Source: Motacilla alba alba
Lineage: Eukaryota > Chordata > Aves > Passeriformes > Motacillidae
Direction: 5' to 3'
DNA: 64,000 bases
Assembly: GCF_015832195.1 (NCBI RefSeq)
Contig: NC_052020.1
Coordinates: 3,489,254 to 3,553,253 of the forward strand
Positions 38,084 to 49,966 of the stretch are shown one piece after another. The notes under the pieces were generated by a model. That model was not told where the DNA came from and searched no databases. It worked only from the letters and a program-made list of their open reading frames with translations. The translations under genes were made by a program, and so were the position numbers. How positions within the stretch are numbered: position 1 is the first letter of the stretch; every line of letters begins with the position of its first letter.

Positions 38084-39384
38084 AGCAGTTGCGCGTTTTG
38101 TCACCTTCATTCTCCCCAGCAGCCAGCCCAATGCTTTGTGTTAGTTCTTTGTTTTACCACACAGGCTTCTTCCAAATTGTGTGTTCAAAATAATCCTGTG
38201 ATAGTCTGGCAGCCTTTTTTTAATCTCTTGCTTCATTACCTTGTAGACATAATTGAATCAAGTAATGACAAATTTACTTTTATCACCTATAAATTTTAGA
38301 AGCAAAGCGTCATTGTTCCAAGTCTACTCTTAAAGTCATATCTAAACACTTCCAGAAATGCCTAGCCATGGATAGCCACCAATTTATTGAGCACATTAAA
38401 GAATACAAATTAATTCTCCCTTTGTTAACTTTTACTTCCAATTTAATTACGTTTTAAAAATTAATTTACTCGGTGATATATTTTGATGCTTATTAGTTAA
38501 TGAGTAAGACACTTTACATAAGTCAAGTAAAGGCCATCTAAAGATATTTTCTGGGTAACTGAGGTGGTCTAATGTGCAAAAAAACCCCACTAAAACACTT
38601 TTAGAAAATAACAATGATGATGCTGAGAGCAAAAAGACTAACTGTGCATGAATCTGTAGGGGCAATGTCTTACATGATCTAATTCTCTTCCTAAAAGTGA
38701 ACAAAGTCCAAAATGCACATTCCTTTTTCTGCTCCAGGTTCCCCTTAGGAGCTGAAAGAGTTGAGCTTTTTTTGGGCTAATCTTTTTATAAGATAATTTA
38801 GTAACACTTAAATAAATTTTAAGCCCCCAAAGAGAAAATTAAATTAGGACACTTGAACTCTCAATTTTACTCTTTCAGTCCTGGATTCAGATGCATTATA
38901 CAGCTATTATTCTTATTGAGTGTAAAATTTAAAGGAAAAGATATTTTGTCTTCAAGAAAAAAACCTGGAATCATTGAGAAATAAATATTGCAGCAAAACC
39001 CTTGGTTTCAAATTTGTCCTTTCCTTCCCTCCTTATTTTTTTGACATTTTTATTACTGAAAATTGGCAGGTGCAAACACCATTCTTCACCTGCCTTAATG
39101 CCTGCCTTATAGATGGAAAAATCAACTTGTTCTGCCACAACGCAGCATCTTCCTCCTTCTGACAGCTGACAGTGCCCACAAACACACAGTGTCCACAATT
39201 TGCCCAGTAAATTGAGATTCCTTAAATTCTCAAGTCAGTTTTGAGCACCTAATTGGCTAAATTGCCTAATGCAATAGTTCAAGAAATTAACCTAAATTTT
39301 TATATGAATGGCTGGTTTGACATCTTATAGAATTGCCAGATGATTCTGTGTTTTGTGGTGTTTTTGTGGTGGTGTTTTGTTCTG

Positions 39385-39433
39385 TTTTTTTTTTTTTTTT
39401 TCCCCCTTATTTGTTTATTTCCTTTGTTTGGCT

Positions 39434-39476
<43 letters not shown>

Positions 39477-39493
39477 TTTTTTTTTTTTTTTTT
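39385..39493. repeat. Poly(T) cluster (T17, then T42-G-T17)
   Basis: Long T runs at 39385-39401, 39434-39475 and 39477-39493 are separated by short mixed sequence. On the minus strand this is poly(A), but I see no retroelement body beside it. Confidence 0.9.
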
Positions 39494-41072
39494 GGTTGAT
39501 TGTCAGTTACTGTGTTGTCTTTACCTATCCATAGCCCAGAATGTCCCCATATGGGCCAGTTATTGCAGTATTTAATCACCTGACTTTCCACTGGTAAACA
39601 TGCTTTCTTAACAGCTCTCCACATGCTGATCACATAGATTAATACCACCCACCAGTTCCCACTAATTTTAATGTTTTCTGCCTCTCTTCACTCTTTAAAT
39701 GTACACATTTAAAGGAGATGCTGAATAAAGTCATGTTCCATCCACTTTTAGATTTCTATCAGCCCCTTCTGATTGCATCTTCTGTTAGAGCAGCTGGACT
39801 GGAACCAGCACAGCTGTTAACTGGAGTTTCTGCTTAAATGTTCACAGCTCTGAATAGTTTGAACAATTCTGAGTGGTTTATTTATTTTTACTCCATGGAA
39901 CTAAGAAGTTTGGTGTTCCCCAGTCTGTAAATCCCCAGATTATCTGACATGATGGGATTCTCAGGTTCATGGCAGCAATTATAATGCACTTCCCAAGCTG
40001 TTTCTAGAAATCCTCATTCCTTGCAGTCTCTGTGTGCTGTGCAAAGCTCTCTGGCAGGTGCCTGAAATACAAGGTGTGAGCTTCAGAAGGTGTAGGGCTG
40101 CTTTTAAATCATATGAGCAGGATTCTCTCAGTGGATGATGAAACAAATACATTTCATTTACTTGAACACATATTAACAGCACTAGCTACATTTTGTACTA
40201 AGAGAATGTTTAACTGTCCAATCAAAATCACATTTTTGAGGGTGCAGTATGAATGTATCTGAGTGTCCTGCAGTACAGATGCCTTTCTCCACAGCCTCAA
40301 CATTGCTTTCTGTGCTGCTCCTGGCGCAGAGTGCCTCAAGTGGGCAGCACTTAGAGAAGGGAAGAACACTTCCCAAAAAAAGAGTTATATTGATACCCCT
40401 CTCATGCAGTATATAATCCTGTGTGTTATTGACTTACCATAACCCAAAGCCTACAATGAATACAGAATTATTAATTTCCTTATGGGATTTTGTATGGTGA
40501 TTTCACTACAGCATCTGAATTCTTTGAAAACATTAATGAACAGATCCTCTCAACATCCTTTTGAAGTTAGAGGATATTTTTATCACTATTTTACACAAGG
40601 GGAATGGAATATTTAAGATAAAAGCCAAAATATTCAGGGTGTCAGCTAATTTTGTTTGCCAGTTTTGGAAGTCTGAGGTTCTGAGTTTTCCAAGAGCTAA
40701 GGATTTTTTAAAGGCTTTTTATATGCTCAGAGGAAAGAGCCTGATTCTACCAGTTGCTACTGGGAACATAAAATGTGCCACGTGTTCAACAGTATTTGAT
40801 ACCAAGCTTCAGCTGTCTCAAAAGCAGAGGAGCTTGGCAACATTTTCTATGAATGGTGAGCCCATTTCATGAAAGGATCCATCACTCTGGCCAAAAACCA
40901 AAACAGCATTCTTTCCCTTCCTTTGAGTATTTCACAAGATTTCTTCCTTCTTAAGCAAGAAATGAGATTTTGGATAGTGCTCTGTCCTCTTCACTGAATG
41001 CTCCAGATAATGACCAAAGGAATTCCACCAAAAGGGCTAAATATTGAAGAAAAAAAAATCAGTATCATCTGT

Positions 41073-41743
41073 TTAAATTGGAGACTGGGTAAGTCCTGGA
41101 GTGACATTATCCCCATTCCTCTGTGTGGCTCAGAAATAAGTTTTTCTCCCTTAATATTGGTTCTGAGAGAAAAGAGGGGGAAGAAGAGTTGGTTTTCAGA
41201 AAAAAAACTGCACTCTGTCATTGCTACACACTCCTACTGCAAAACAACATTGTCCACAACACAAACAACAAACCAGAACTCTCCTTTATTTTAGTTAGTT
41301 TTAACTAACTAAAGCAGATAAGTTCCCTAAACTTGAGTTTTGATTCCTTTTCTTTAAACCTATTTAAACCTGCTCTAAACTAAAACACCCCAAAACCCAC
41401 CAAAATCTCACACCAGCAACCCACCAAGCCAGGCCTAAGCCACATTTCCAGCACCAAAGAAACTAATAACAAACTGAGTAAAACAAGCTACAGCTCCCAA
41501 AAAAAAACCTTTCTGTGTTTGTAATCTCTTTGAGAGCAACAAGAAGTTTCACTTTTTAATATTGTTATTTTTTTTGTGCTAGTGAATGCTTTGCCTGTTA
41601 AATAAACAGTTTGTTCCATTTTTCTCCAAAAATTATTTTTTTTTCTGAACCAGCTAAGGGAAGAGCCACTCCATTTTGCTTTCTAAAAGAAACCCCTTCA
41701 AAAGTTTTTCTCCCAAAATTACCCTAAACCAGAACAAATATAA
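41073..41743 (+). repeat. 5' LTR of the hypermutated provirus
   Basis: This LTR aligns with the LTR at 47680-48350 along its whole length. Shared landmarks include CTCTCCTTTATTTTAGTTAG, AATAAA at 41601-41606 and TTTCTCCCAAAATTACC near the end. It keeps many more Gs than the 3' copy; for example TGTGGCTCAG here corresponds to TGTAACTCAA there. The start is approximate and the end is set just before the primer-binding site. Confidence 0.8.
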
Positions 41744-41747
41744 TTTT

Positions 41748-41765
41748 TGGCACCCAATATGTAGC
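41748..41765 (+). promoter_or_regulatory. Primer-binding site, tRNA-Lys type, mutated
   Basis: TGGCACCCAATATGTAGC lies directly after the 5' LTR end. It matches the lysine-tRNA (Lys1,2) type primer site used by some betaretroviruses, except for a few positions, mostly G-to-A. The position and orientation fix the viral sense as the plus strand. Confidence 0.65.
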
Positions 41766-44700
41766 TCGAGAAAGCAGAAAAACCTGTACTGATTGCTTTT
41801 TAGTTTTGTTTACTCTATAAAGAGTAAAGAGATAAAGTATAGATACTATATAGATAAAGCAGTCAGGAACCATTTTACTTAAATTCGTAATGTCTCAAAC
41901 TGTCTCTTCATGTGTTTCTAGTCCCCCAGATTTTTTTAAGTTTTGATACCTTTCAAGTCACTAAAATTATTTTCTTATCCAAAAATAACTCCAATATTAT
42001 TCCTAACATGTAGTTTTTACAGTAGAAGAGCACAGATTAAAATAGCCATTGCACTCAGCTCAGTGATAATAATTTATAGAGTTTATGAAAGTACTAGTCT
42101 GTTCAAGATAAAGTCATGGTTTCTTCATCCTACACTGCAACCCAATTCCAACAACATGTTTTAAGATGCTGTATTAATAATTGCACCCAGTTTGTTAAAA
42201 GAAAAGCAAAAAATGAAGCTTTTCAGCCTTTGCTTTCCTTATCCTTTAAATCTATGACATCACTTTTTAAAAAGGGTCAGTTTCCCCTAAATGTTAAAGA
42301 CACCACTTTCCTAGTATTTAATCTAGTAAGCTTCCTCTATACAGCCTACAACCTCTCTAAAATAAAAGCTAAAATATCCAGAACTAATAAAACTGCTAAC
42401 CCAAAGGTAAACCCAAGAGTAAAAAATCCCCAAAGCATAAAAATATATAAGCCAAACCCTAAAAAAAATTTCTAACCTAAAACTTTCCACAGAAGCAACT
42501 TGAAAACCCAACTAAAGTAGAGAAATACCTAAAAAAAAGGTACCATAACAACTCTAAAGAGAAAAAAAATCATTACAATAAACTAAGCCCTAATCTATAC
42601 TTATCACACACACCTAAATACTGTAAAGCAACAGATAAAAGCAAAAAGTCAAAACAATAAATCAGCAGCTCCCCCAATCACTCAAGCTAGAATTAACAGC
42701 CCAGCTACTCAAGTTAAAACTAAACCAAACAATAATCCTAAACCTGTAGCTAAACCAAACAATAAACCTAAACAACTGGCAGCCACTGGAAAAAAAATAA
42801 AAAATGCACAAAAAACCAACTGGCCAGTGACCAACAATAACAACCCGGGACAAAGACCCTCCAAACCAAGCACTAGCACCAAAGTTAAAACAACTAACAC
42901 AAAATCAAGAACCACTATTGAAGTCCTATTCCCTAAAAAACCTTGGTAGCCTAAAAAGAAATTACACTCAAAGACCTAATAAATCTACAGTTAGTTAGTT
43001 AATCCCTCTTTAAAACTACAGTTTTAAATAGCACTAAAGCAAAACATTGAAAATCCCTATCACATAATCCAATTATCAACCTAAGAATAATAAGGCGGGC
43101 TAACTCTCACAATCTCTGGGCATGGGTCCTAAGAAGTGCAACACAAAAAATACCTATATACAAACTATCTCTATATATAACAAACTCAATAAAAAACCAT
43201 AAACCAAAAAAATGCAACGCTTAAAAAAATGGCAGAAGCAGAAATTGTCTTCTCAAATAACTTGAACACTATAAATCCAGACTTAGTACCATGTACATCC
43301 GGAATACAATCAAAACTCATACAACTTAGACCACAAAAATACACTTATACTTTAACAGTAACCAAAAAACCACAAAGAAACCATACTTAATATAACAAAA
43401 AAGCTCCAGATATATACAAATACTGTACATAACCCAACACACACAAAAATCACAACTATAAAAGCATGTATGAAAAAATTAAAAATAAAATAAAAAAATC
43501 ACAAAAAACTCAATGAAAAAATTAAAAAATACCTTCTCCAAATCTCAGCAGTACCAATCAAAAGTTCTAATACCAAACATAAATGTCCCCCAAACAGGGA
43601 GAGAAGGTCCCCCCACTACGTGATGGGAAAAAAAATCCATAAAGAAATAAAATTTTAAAAATCCACTGCTACTCTAACACAAGTGCTTAAATTATAAAAC
43701 AAGACTCAAAGAAAAAGTTCCACCAAAAAAAAAAAAAAGCCAATCCCCTTAAAAAAACCTCTAAACATATACCCAAAGAAAAAAGAATAACCAAGCTTAG
43801 AGTAAGTAAAAGCTAGAAAAAACTGTTTTTTAAATTGTATAAATTCATTAACCTAGCACATCAAAACCACAAAAGTACAAAACCTTAATCAACACTAGTA
43901 CACAATACCCATTAATCCCCCCAAAACATATAAAGACAACATCTCTATTACTAGCATAACAAAGATCACAAAGTTTTATTTCAGAAAAATCTAAAGTAAA
44001 TCTAACTCAAAGGAAGTAAAAAAGCCACTCTATTGTAACTAGCCCAAAACCCCCATCCATTTTAAGCATAGACTTCCTCCAAAATTAGTTTTTCAAAAAC
44101 CCAAAGAAACTCAGGTAAACATTTAAAATAACAACAGTGAAAGCAAAAAGCATTAAACAATTAAACACCTGACTGTAACTATCAAAAAACCAATCTACAA
44201 TAAAACTTCTTATAAAAACTCTCAACAAATACCAATTACCACCTCAACAACACACCACCAGCAACACCAAACAACCCAAAATAGTGTAATTCCAATCCAA
44301 AAAATACACCATAAACTAAACCACCAAAAAATAATCCACAAAACTCACTCACCCTTCAACAAGCCCCTTTAGCCTATACACAAATCTAAAGCAAATAAAA
44401 ATTAACTATAAACTATCATACCTTAAATAACTCCACCATTAAACACTGCTGTAACAAACTTATTAAAACTCCAACACAAACTACAATCCAAACCAACAAA
44501 ATAACATGCCACTCTTAACATTACCAATACATTTTTCTCCTTTCCTCTAACAACAAAACACAAACCTGTTTACTTTCACATAACAAACATACAATACACC
44601 TAAAACCAACTACTCCAAAAATAAAAACACAACCCCAACCATCTACCATAAACTCATCCAAACTACACTAAAAGAGTAAAGCTCCAAACCATCTACAATA

Positions 44701-45150
44701 TATTAATCACATCATTGAGTAAAAAAACACAGCAACAAAACTGTTTTAAAAAAATCATCCAAATTCTCCTAAAACCAATTTCACCATCTGAAAAATTAAA
44801 AAGCCTACTAAAAAAATCCAGTTCCTAAAAATAAAATAACAAAATAAACAGCATCAAATTGCCACCAATGTCATCAACAAAATCACAATATCTCCACCAA
44901 CCAACAAAAAAACCCCACAAACTTTCCCAAGCACTATAAGCTTTTAAAAAAGGCACATTCCTAAATACAACCGAATTATAAACCCTCTTTACCTAATCAC
45001 CCACAAAAAGATCACTTTCCAATAACAACCTAAACAACAATAAACCTTGACCCCAGTTAAGCAAAAAATTGCTCATACAATAGCCCTTAACAGAGTCCAA
45101 GCAAAGCCAAACATAAAAAATGCACTCTACAACCAAGAACATTATCTGTC

Positions 45151-45821
45151 TGTGGGGTCTCGTGCCCCGGATTGGGGTGACCCCAAAAGATGGAAAAGTC
45201 TCTGCTCCAACCCGTGCCTTCAAAGAAAGACTCAGTAGTCTTCTGTTGTCTGTTCTCAAGGTAGTTTATTGTTGGTTATCTAAAAGATTCTCCTCCTGAA
45301 CTGCTGTGGCCCATTCAGCAGGTCAGACAAAGGCACACTGCCCTCCCAGGGGCTGGTGCCATCTTTTATATCATATATTACGTACTACATGTTTATACCT
45401 TTTCCCCAATGCCTACTATCTATATTGAATAGTGACTTTCTACTCTAAACCAATCTGTGAGTGCCAACATCACCAAAGACATGGAGGCTAGGAAGGAGAA
45501 AGAAAGAGGACAGGGCACACCCAAGTCCCTCCATCTTAGACCTCCTGACCCCCATGTACAAAACTTGGACCCCTGCGTACAAGGCTTAAAACCCCCCTGT
45601 ACAGCACTAAAAAATCCTTCCTTTCACTTTGTGACTACTTCTACTACAATACCTAAACTTGTGTGTGTGGCTTGTAATTCTTCATACAGAGTTGGTAATT
45701 TGCTCCACGGGCTAAGATCAAAACCCCACGTGTGTCTTTGGCTGCATGCCAGGGTCTCAGAGCCCCCTGCCAGCGGCTCTGGCCATCCAGGGCACCCAGA
45801 GGGATGTCCTGGGTTCCCACA
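45151..45821 (-). mobile_element. Nested solo LTR (class II, ERVK-like) inside the hypermutated provirus
   Basis: This is a 671-bp element with ends TGTGGG...CCCACA (perfect hexamer inverted repeats), flanked by a perfect 6-bp direct repeat TCTGTC (45145-45150 and 45822-45827). Six-base duplications are typical of betaretrovirus-like ERVK integrase. On the minus strand a TATA box TATAAAA (45364-45370) is followed about 95 bp later by AATAAA (plus TTTATT at 45265-45270), which fixes the orientation. Its base composition is normal (16 G in 45721-45780), in sharp contrast to the host provirus on both sides. An open frame at 45457-45831 in it is noncoding. Confidence 0.9.
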
Positions 45822-45870
45822 TCTGTCCTAAAACCTTTACCAGAAAGTACCTAATAAAACTCAAGGCCAA

Positions 45871-45925
45871 CCACAAAGATTTTAAAGACAACAACTACTA
45901 AAGACAACAACTACTAAAGACAACA
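45871..45925. repeat. Short tandem repeat inside the provirus
   Basis: AAAGACAACAACTACTA is repeated two and a half times just beyond the nested LTR, within the G-poor provirus. Confidence 0.75.
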
Positions 45926-47679
45926 ACAGTCAAAAAAAAAAAAAAAGCTTATAAAAAATCCAAATTACCTCAGAAGTAATCAACACTAAACCACAACTCC
46001 TCCTGGCACCCCAACTACCAATGCCAAAGTAAATATTCAAAGCAAAATTTCCCCCATCCACCATACCACGAACTCCACATAAAGCAGATTACCCTCATCA
46101 CACCACACACCCATATTAAAACACTAAATTACCCTTAGATTTTGAAACAATTACAAATTAACATAAAAGTAAAAAATTTAGTCTCACTAACAAAAAAATG
46201 CACTATATAACCAGCAACCAACAAAAAAACCATGTTACACTCTTGCACTAATAGTTCCCCATCCCATCGTGAAAATCAACCAAAAAAATCCCCAACCATA
46301 TAAAACCCCACACAACAAATCACAAAACTGCTGGGAAAAGTAAATCAAACCAACTTACTAAACTCAAAGCTATTCAACGGGCCCAAAACATTACTAAAAA
46401 AAACCCCCCAAAATTCTACCTCTAGACTAATTTGTAAATAATAACCAATATTCTATAAAACTAGTTAAAAAAAAAACCTAAGTACCAGTGTAAAAAAACC
46501 CACAATTTAAGCTACTAATAAGTAAAAAAATCACTACCAAAGTAAAAAAAACTTGCTATAAAATTCCATTGTATAAATAGCCATATTCTCAAAAATACAG
46601 CTAATAAAAAACACCAGAACAACAAACAAGTAAATCAAGCTACAAAAACGAAAGTATCAAAACCAAATTTAAATTACCAACACAAAAGTGATTCCTGACT
46701 AAACTCAGAGTGCCTCCAGTCATCAAAATAAAAATACCACCTGTAAGTAAACAAAAAGCCAATGAGTAAACCTAACCATAAACAGTATTTCTCAAGTTGT
46801 CCATAACTGTAAAACATACACTACCATCAAACAAACCAAACCCCTTATAACATAATGAGCAATAATCCAAATACAAATATAAAAATACTTAGAAAATTAA
46901 TTACATTACACTACCCCAAACACACCAAAACAAACACTATGTGCTCACAATAGTAAAAACCACCACAAAGTAACTAAAAACCTACCCTATAACACCTCAC
47001 ACTACAGCCTATAACACCATTCTAAACCTTAAAAAATACATCCTTTAAAAGCATAGAACCCTAAAAAAATTAAACAACAGAACTCATTTCAAAACCAACC
47101 TTATCAACACCTAAACTAAAAAGCCTAACATGCAATAAATATATAAATAAGTATATACCATATCCCCTACCACACACCAGCTACAAAGTAAAAAAGTACA
47201 ATAGACTGTTAAAAACCTCCTTAAAACATGGGGTGGGAGATCTTTCAAAAATTAAGAACATCATCTAACAAAAGCCACCTAATTAATTAAGACCCAAAGT
47301 TCCACTAACCAAACAAACCCTACCCAACCTAAACCCCTACACAAAATAAACAAAAGCAAAGTCCTAATAATACATGTCAAAAGTTTACTTAAAAAGAGCA
47401 TTTAAATTAATTCTACCTCAAATACAAATAAACTTACTCATAAAGTTGTTTTTACTCAAAGACCAAGTGACACACAGTAGATAATACCAAAAAACCAAAG
47501 CAACACAATGTATACCTCAAAAAAATCTAATTATCAAGTAAGAAAAATGGGTAAATATCACTGCTTGTTAAATGTTACTGCCATTGTCTATATATAACTG
47601 TATACTATATACACCAATGTATAATATGTGTTTATAAAGTTGAAATATATATTAGTTTTAGCCATAAACCAACAATATA

Positions 47680-48350
47680 AAAATAAAAAGTAAAATATCC
47701 TAAAGTAACTCTATAATACTCATATCCCCATTCATCTGTGTAACTCAAAAATAAGTTTTACACCTTTAAGATTAGTTCTAAAAACAAAAAACCCAAAATC
47801 CCAGAGTTTGTTTTCAAGAAAACTGCACTCTCACTCCTACACCTTCCTACTGCAAAACAATGCTGTCTATAACAACACAACACAGACAAATCAGAGCTCT
47901 CCTTTATTTTAGTTAGTTATAGCTAACTGAAGCAGATAGGTTCCCTAATCTGTAGGGGTTTTTGTTCCTTTTCTTTAAGCATACTTAAATCTACTCTAAA
48001 CTAAAACACCCAAAAAAGCACCAAAATATCCCACCTGTAACCCACCAAACCAAACCACAACACTTTCAATGCCAGAAAAATAACAAACTGAGCAAACTAA
48101 GCTACAGCCCACAAAAAAACCATGAGTTTATCGTATTTTTTAAAGCAATAAGAAGCTTTAATTTTCAATATTGCTCATTATATGGGCTAGTAAATGCTTT
48201 ACCTATTAAATAAACAATTTTTTTCCGCTTTTCTAAAAAAAAAAAAAAATTTCCCAAACCAATTACAAAAAAGCCACTTAAATTTGCTTTCTAAAGAAAA
48301 TCCCTTTAAAAGTATTTCTCCCAAAATTACCTGAAACCAAAATATACATC
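47680..48350 (+). repeat. 3' LTR of the hypermutated provirus
   Basis: This is the direct-repeat partner of 41073-41743, with AATAAA at 48209-48214. Most positions that differ from the 5' LTR are G there and A here; a few are C to T or run the other way. A purine-rich A-dominated tract (about 47675-47695) lies just upstream, where the polypurine tract should be. Unedited flanking sequence resumes at about 48350. Confidence 0.8.
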
Positions 48351-48968
48351 TGTGTGCAAAGGGGAAGACTTGGAGAGACACAAATTATCATGTGCAAGCA
48401 TTTTGATCATCTCTGGAAAGTCTTACACCAGGGTCTGAGGAATAGGAATTGATTCAGTAGGAAAATATTCTATAATTCAAATATATTTTATCATATTCAA
48501 TACATATTTCTGTGAGCTTCCATAACACCTTTAAATTCTGGATGCATGAATTGGGTGAAGGCAATCCAGATTCCAGAGCTTCCCAGTGCTTTAAAACATT
48601 TCCAGTGCTTAAAAATGTCTTTATCTTCTAACACGTCCATAAGCCTGAAATGAAATATCCTGAAGCAATCATAAAATGTATCAACGTCCGACATTTATTT
48701 TCTCTTCCAGGTGAACGAGAACAGAAAAGTGTCACAGAATTGGAAGGCTGGGAAATGCATAAATTAAAGGTCAGCTGGAGGGAAGAGAAACTGAGAACCA
48801 GACAAAAAATCAAAGTCAGACTATGCAATAAGATTATGATGCAAGATGTAAAGATGAAAAACTATTTCCAAGTTTTATAGCTAACTGGAATATATGTGGA
48901 TTCTGGAGTTTTGTTTTTGTTTGTTTGTGGTTTGTTTTAGGTTGTTGCAGCTTTTTTCTGTCACTCGC

Positions 48969-49085
48969 TGTGGTAGTTTTACATGGGAGGCATCTACAGA
49001 TGTCATACAAAAGCTTCTACATAACTAACAGTCTGTCAATCTCAAAATTAAAAAATTCTCAAATTAACAAACCAAAACCACTACA
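48969..49085. mobile_element. Short element with LTR-like ends, same family as 1.1 and 24.1 kb
   Basis: The element begins TGTGGTAGTTTTACATGG and ends AAACCACTACA, so the ends form imperfect inverted repeats. The last 25 bases are shared with the fragments at 1.6 kb and 24.2 kb. At 117 bp it would be an internally deleted LTR. No matching target duplication was found. Confidence 0.45.
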
Positions 49086-49149
49086 CTCTCCAAAATAGGA
49101 ATTCCTAATTCACCCAAAGCCATTACCCTACTGAGATCAGAAACAGCAC

Positions 49150-49168
49150 TTGGCGCCCATTATGGTTC
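49150..49168 (+). promoter_or_regulatory. Possible ERV primer-binding site remnant
   Basis: TTGGCGCCCATTATGG shares its first nine bases (TGGCGCCCA) with lysine-type retroviral primer sites. It lies 65 bases beyond the LTR-like piece at 48969-49085. No second LTR or coding remnant was recognised, so this may be chance. Confidence 0.25.
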
Positions 49169-49518
49169 CTGGACCTCTTCATCTCCTCGAGGGTGGACTC
49201 TCACCTATAACTCCCAGTCTCAGAAAGATGCCCCAAACCAGGCCAAAAAGTCAGAAACTTTCACCTATTCCTCATCAGGGTGCATTATTATAAATCCACA
49301 CATATAAATATGGAGAGTAAACATAAAACTCATTTGGGAGAAGACATCCAGAACACCAAGCTTTAAGGTCCTCTAGAAACGAGACTTACGCGCTCGGCGA
49401 GTGCGTTGCCAAAAGAACCCAAGCCAACTTCCCATTCTGAGCTGCCTTCTGGAAAAGTCTCTTCCACCCTTTTGTTCTCTGTTGACTACAAAGGCTGTCA
49501 GGAGGACTACCCTCTTGT

Positions 49519-49830
49519 GTCACAGCACATGTCCCAGTTGAGACAGCCACAATAGCCAGTGTCACCACACAATTTCAGAAAGCTCCAGCCCAGAGTAACA
49601 CCACTACTCTTCAGGAGGCTGCAAGTGTCTGCTTTTTTGTTCTTCAGCCCAACCTTTCATGGCCTCCTGTTGATGCCCTGCACCTGTGTGCCCTCTATTC
49701 CCTGTGTGATTGCTCAGCACCCCTGGGCACTCCATGGCTCCTTACCTTCAGCAGCATTCACCTGTCCTGCACAGCTTACCCATTAGGGATCAGCCACAGA
49801 CTCTGTGCCCACAAATGATATTATACAAAT
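49519..49830 (+). mobile_element. LTR-like interspersed repeat, copy 2
   Basis: The copy starts TGTCACAGCACATGTC and follows copy 1 (14680) through the segments CTGCACCTGTGTGCCCTCT and CATTCACCTGTCCTGCACAG with small deletions. The central palindrome of copy 1 is broken here. A TATA-like stretch (ATTATACAAAT) follows at about 49819. The 3' end is not defined. Confidence 0.55.
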
Positions 49831-49966
49831 ACAACCCCCAACCTTCCCCCTGCAAGGAAGTCCTTCCATTACTGTTGTCAGGTGAAGGTACCACCAGGCA
49901 GAAAATAATCATTCTCTCCCTTCCCCTTCTTTCAGGCTTCCATTAGCAGCTGCTGTTGGGCACTGC

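Larger units (their letters stand above)
29609..41072. other. Intergenic desert, no gene seen
   Basis: Mostly AT-rich with microsatellites. GC-richer patches at 35100-35350 and 37340-37800 have short frames only. No CR1 or LTR end was recognised. Confidence 0.6.
41073..48350 (+). mobile_element. Near-full-length ERV provirus, hypermutated (G-depleted)
   Basis: Two direct LTRs (about 41073-41743 and 47680-48350) enclose about 5.9 kb, or about 5.2 kb after removing a nested LTR. A tRNA-Lys-type primer-binding site follows the 5' LTR and a purine-rich tract precedes the 3' LTR, so the viral sense strand is plus. The interior plus strand is very poor in G: 43141-43200 has none, and a hand count gives 23 in 300 bases at 46441-46740, while C stays common. 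I found no intact gag, pol or env; the longest plus-strand frame is 119 codons (42116-42475). Gs are scarcer toward the 3' part than in the first kilobase after the primer site. The shared heptamer CATCTGT at 41066-41072 and 48347-48353 may be a decayed target duplication, but the outer ends are not exact. The lysine-type primer site suggests a class II (betaretrovirus-like, ERVK) element. Confidence 0.85.

Noticed and set aside
42116..42475. 119-codon plus-strand frame after the provirus primer site
   Set aside because: It lies where gag should be, but I could not recognise gag motifs and it is surrounded by stops. Treated as a remnant.
45457..45831. 124-codon plus-strand frame inside the provirus
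   Set aside because: It lies in, and antisense to, the nested solo LTR.
41073..48350. G-poor region as a satellite, a fungal RIP product or simple CpG decay
   Set aside because: LTRs and a primer site make it a provirus; RIP is fungal; CpG decay would remove C as much as G and would not produce GG/GA-specific loss.
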